Source: an uncultured Burkholderiales bacterium (GTDB lineage: Bacteria; Pseudomonadota; Gammaproteobacteria; Burkholderiales; Burkholderiaceae_F). From it: 8,827 bases of DNA. The notes under the pieces were generated by a model. The model did no database searches, had not been told where the DNA came from, and saw only the letters and a list, made by a program, of their open reading frames with translations. Shown here in pieces: positions 7,309 through 8,827 of the stretch. Location: positions 1 to 8,827 of the forward strand of contig CAIQGU010000052.1 of NCBI GenBank assembly GCA_903871435.1, read 5' to 3'. The first letter of the stretch is position 1. Every line of letters starts with the position of its first letter. Position numbers and translations under genes: made by a program.

Positions 7309-7886
7309 GTTTTTTCCTTGGCGGCACGGTGCCGCACAGTAGTGGACGACTTTGCGGTGGGCGCGGCAGCCCGGGGCCCGGCGGCTGCGGCGTTGCGTCG
7401 CGGCTGCGGCGCTGCGTGGCTGGCCGGCACCGGCTTGCGGGCCCGGGCGTGCAGCGGCGGCAGGAGGGCCGTAGTGGTTACCAGCTTTGTCTGCAAAACG
7501 CCACGTACCTTGCGCAGGCCATCGCACAACTGCAGAAGGCGCCGCGCCGGTCCCTGTACCAGCAGCACTTCCAGGGATTGATCGCCCTCGAGAAACACGT
7601 GCTGCGAAGAAATGACTTCCTTGAAATATGCTGACTGGGCACGGGCCAGCGCTTCGCGTACCCGTCCACCGGCGGCTTGATAGATCAACGTGATGGTGCC
7701 GGCGAGGGGCGCGGTGCCCTGCGCCTGCACCTGGCCGGCCAATTCGTGCCGGATCAGCTCGGCGATCAACTGTGAACGGTTGGACAGGGCACGCGCGCCC
7801 ACCATGGCGTCGAGCTGAGTGAGCAGCGCGCCGGGCAGGCTGATGCTCAGGCGGGCAAGTGGCACGTGCGGATCGGCGTGGGACAT
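7305..7886 (-). CDS. NikR-like ribbon-helix-helix regulator lacking most nickel ligands
   Basis: This is a probable transcriptional repressor and the first gene of the operon, 193 residues. Residues 11-50 form a ribbon-helix-helix DNA-binding domain (ARLSISLPGALLTQLD, then NRSQLIAELIRHELA). Residues 62-140 match the C-terminal ACT-like regulatory domain of NikR. Aligned by eye to E. coli NikR, the ligands His76, His87, His89 and Cys95 correspond to Ser85, His96, Phe98 and Ser104, so only one is kept; nickel control is therefore unlikely. Residues 141-193 are a basic Ala/Pro/Arg/Lys-rich tail absent from NikR, which is about 133 residues long. The ATG at 7886 has AAGG 7 bases upstream. The gene overlaps the next by 4 bases, and a NikR-type operator lies about 160 bases upstream, which suggests autoregulation of the whole operon. 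The ligand it senses is unknown. Confidence 0.85.
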   Translation of the reverse strand: MSHADPHVPLARLSISLPGALLTQLDAMVGARALSNRSQLIAELIRHELAGQVQAQGTAPLAGTITLIYQAAGGRVREALARAQSAYFKEVISSQHVFLEGDQSLEVLLVQGPARRLLQLCDGLRKVRGVLQTKLVTTTALLPPLHARARKPVPASHAAPQPRRNAAAAGPRAAAPTAKSSTTVRHRAAKEKT

Positions 7887-7992
7887 GCGGAAACCTTGCG
7901 GAACTTTTTGGGGCTGCTGGCACGCCAGACGCGGCGCCAGGATGAGGCCGCACGGTTGCCGTTACTGCAAGCAAATCGCGTGCCGGGCTCAG

Positions 7993-8020
7993 GCCGGCGC
8001 GGTTACGTCACCGCGCCGGC
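7993..8020 (-). repeat. Perfect 11-bp stem-loop in the leader of the regulator gene
   Basis: GCCGGCGCGGT (7993-8003) and ACCGCGCCGGC (8010-8020) are exact reverse complements around a 6-base loop, which reads GACGTA on the minus strand. No T-run follows on either strand, so it does not look like an intrinsic terminator. It lies between the operator and the regulator start, so it would be in the 5' leader if transcription starts near the operator. Function unknown. Confidence 0.6.
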
Positions 8021-8045
8021 AAACAGGGTCCGATATTCCGCGTCA

Positions 8046-8073
8046 GTATTACGAATCGGATTTTTCGTAATAC
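8046..8073. promoter_or_regulatory. NikR-type palindromic operator (28 bp)
   Basis: GTATTACGAA (8046-8055) and TTCGTAATAC (8064-8073) form a perfect 10-bp inverted repeat separated by 8 bases. Written as hexamer half-sites it is GTATTA-N16-TAATAC. The known E. coli NikR operator is GTATGA-N16-TCATAC, with the same 28-base span. The element is AT-rich within very GC-rich surroundings and stands upstream of a NikR-like gene, so it is the likely binding site of that protein. One arm reads TAATAC on the minus strand and could overlap a -10 box, which would fit repression. Binding is inferred, not shown. Confidence 0.75.
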
Positions 8074-8210
8074 CGCAGCCTTGTCCTCGTGCTTGTGCGC
8101 GCGCCTGCGCATCGGGATGCGGATCGGGCGCAGGGGCTGTGCCCGGTCCCCGGCGCATCTTGGTGCAATTGCGCGCCGGGACGCCCGGTTGCCGACCCAC
8201 GGGCGGGAAT

Positions 8211-8231
8211 GGCGCACCGGACGGGTGCGCC
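8211..8231 (-). terminator. Hairpin downstream of the small membrane protein gene, possible weak terminator
   Basis: GGCGCACC (8211-8218) and GGTGCGCC (8224-8231) form a perfect 8-bp stem with a 5-base loop, 32 bases past the stop codon of the minus-strand gene at 8264. It is followed on the minus strand by ATTCCC rather than a T-run, so intrinsic termination is doubtful. A second short repeat, CGGGC/GCCCG at 8258-8272, surrounds the TAA stop codon itself. Confidence 0.3.
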
Positions 8232-8263
8232 GGCAGGCGCAATCGGATCGGTATTGCCGGGCC

Positions 8264-8572
8264 TTACGCCCGTTGCACCGGGTGATCGCCGGTTTGCCAG
8301 GGTGCTGCGCTGCCCGAAGGCGCCGGCTTGAAATAGCCCATGTCGCGGTGGAACATCAGGAATACACCCACGCCGACGATGGCACAAAACACCAGCGGGA
8401 AGACCAGCGCCGCGATGGCCCACACATGGCGGTCCTCCGAGCGACCGTCAACCATGCGCAGTTCGCGCTGCGGCGCATCGGTCGGGCTGGACGGCCGCGC
8501 GCTGTTGCTTTCAACGGCCCCGACGCCGCCCAGCGTGCCGCCGCCCTGACTGCCATGGACCTCGGAATTCAT
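8264..8572 (-). CDS. Small single-pass membrane protein of unknown function
   Basis: I do not recognise this 102-residue protein. Residues 1-35 are polar and rich in Gly, Ser and Pro, residues 36-48 are charged (RELRMVDGRSEDR), and residues 49-73 are a clear membrane helix (VWAIAALVFPLVFCAIVGVGVFLMF). A short tail (HRDMGYFKPAPS and beyond) follows. Basic residues before the helix suggest the N terminus is cytoplasmic. There is no cleavable signal peptide. The ATG at 8572 is preferred over an in-frame TTG at 8587 because GAGGGGAA lies about 7 bases before it. It is divergent from the plus-strand carboxylase gene and separated from the operon regulator by 377 bases, so it is probably not part of the operon. 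Its codon use and frame look real, but without homologues confidence is moderate. Confidence 0.65.
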   Translation of the reverse strand: MNSEVHGSQGGGTLGGVGAVESNSARPSSPTDAPQRELRMVDGRSEDRHVWAIAALVFPLVFCAIVGVGVFLMFHRDMGYFKPAPSGSAAPWQTGDHPVQRA

Positions 8573-8631
8573 GCGGCTTCCCCTCAACCCGGTCGCGGCA
8601 CAGGGTGCCCGGGGGGCTGCGCCGGTTGCTT

Positions 8632-8660
8632 TTGTGATTACCGGTGGGCAGGGATATGCT
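8632..8660 (+). promoter_or_regulatory. Candidate sigma-70 promoter for the plus-strand carboxylase gene
   Basis: TTGTGA (8632-8637) and TATGCT (8655-8660) are separated by exactly 17 bases, each matching 4 of 6 consensus positions. Transcription would start near 8667, giving a leader of about 90 bases before the ATG at 8757. Found by eye in a 184-base divergent intergenic region. Confidence 0.4.
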
Positions 8661-8756
8661 CACCGCTGGACTTCCGGACGGAAAAACGGACCGGTAGCCG
8701 CAGCCGCCATACTAGGCCTCGCCACCGGCTGAAAACCATAATAGCGCCATGCCCCC

Positions 8757-8827
8757 ATGAGCCTGCTGCCGACCCGAATCAATCCGCGCTCCGACGCGTA
8801 TGCAGCCAACGCCGCCGCCATGCGGGC
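8757..8827 (+). CDS. mccB: Methylcrotonyl-CoA carboxylase beta (carboxyltransferase) subunit, first 23 codons
   Basis: Only 23 complete codons lie in the window. The pattern LPTRINPRSDAYAANAAAMR closely resembles the N terminus of methylcrotonyl-CoA carboxylase beta subunits of leucine breakdown, such as Pseudomonas LiuB, in which a TxINPRSxxFAANAAxM pattern is typical (recalled from memory). An in-frame TAG at 8742-8744 excludes an earlier start, so ATG 8757 is the first usable codon. No clear Shine-Dalgarno sequence precedes it. The start overlaps the stop of a three-codon frame (ATG CCC CCA TGA, 8749-8760). Other acyl-CoA carboxylase beta subunits remain possible because so little is visible. 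Confidence 0.7.
   Translation, partial: MSLLPTRINPRSDAYAANAAAMR

Larger units (their letters stand above)
7887..8263 (-). promoter_or_regulatory. Control region of the guanidine/urea operon
   Basis: This 377-base stretch has no gene I can support on either strand. From left to right it holds the ribosome binding site of the regulator (AAGG near 7893-7896), a perfect 11-bp stem-loop (7993-8020), a perfect inverted repeat of NikR-operator geometry (8046-8073), and a GC-rich part with a further hairpin (8211-8231). A weak -10-like TAATAC on the minus strand (rc of 8046-8051) sits inside the operator, but no good -35 box is visible. I looked on the minus strand for the conserved core of the ykkC guanidine-I riboswitch and did not find it. 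Confidence 0.6.

Noticed and set aside
6478..7974. 498-codon open frame on the minus strand
   Set aside because: Only the part from 7308 is the DUF1989 gene; the rest is a shadow through the regulator gene and its leader in GC-rich DNA.
7971..7992. AGCCCGG on the minus strand, resembling part of the ykkC riboswitch core
   Set aside because: Only a short piece matches; the conserved flanking G-rich and A-rich parts of the core and the paired helices are missing.
7866..8285. 139-codon plus-strand frame across the control region
   Set aside because: It covers the operator and both hairpins, has low-complexity Ala/Gly/Arg composition, and shows no domain or ribosome binding site.
1..8827. CRISPR arrays, insertion sequences, tRNA or rRNA genes
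   Set aside because: I saw no regularly spaced repeats, transposase-like frames, terminal inverted repeats with target duplications, or RNA gene signatures.

Overview
This window is high-GC DNA, and its genes look most like those of a betaproteobacterium of the Burkholderiales (Bordetella/Achromobacter-like). That placement is an inference from base composition and from the character of the proteins; no search was run.

Layout. Most of the window (bases 1 to 7886) is one minus-strand operon, read from right to left. It holds a NikR-like ribbon-helix-helix regulator (7305-7886), two paralogous DUF1989 'urea carboxylase-associated' proteins (6478-7308 and 5817-6455), a full-length 1219-residue biotin-dependent urea/guanidine carboxylase (2145-5804), an allophanate hydrolase (265-2055), and the first 89 codons of a SsuC/TauC/NrtB-type ABC permease (1-268) that runs off the left edge. 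Gaps are 12 to 89 bases and two junctions overlap by 4 bases, so the genes are almost certainly co-transcribed. To the right lie a 377-base control region (7887-8263), a small single-pass membrane protein gene of unknown role on the minus strand (8264-8572), a 184-base divergent intergenic region, and on the plus strand the first 23 codons of what looks like a methylcrotonyl-CoA carboxylase beta subunit (8757 onward).

How the genes work together. Similar sets were long annotated as urea degradation. With the two DUF1989 proteins present, the pathway is better read as nitrogen assimilation from guanidine: guanidine is carboxylated with ATP and biotin, the DUF1989 pair deiminates carboxyguanidine to allophanate, and allophanate hydrolase releases ammonia and CO2. 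The ABC permease would belong to the uptake system. None of these steps needs nickel, unlike urease.

Most interesting point. Many guanidine operons are controlled by a ykkC (guanidine-I) riboswitch, and I see none here. Instead the first gene encodes a NikR-fold regulator in which three of the four nickel ligands are replaced, and its upstream region carries a perfect inverted repeat whose 28-base span and 6-16-6 geometry match the known NikR operator (GTATTA-N16-TAATAC versus E. coli GTATGA-N16-TCATAC). This suggests a nickel-independent NikR-family repressor that autoregulates a guanidine/urea nitrogen operon, possibly by sensing a pathway compound. Between operator and gene is a perfect 11-bp stem-loop in the presumed leader.
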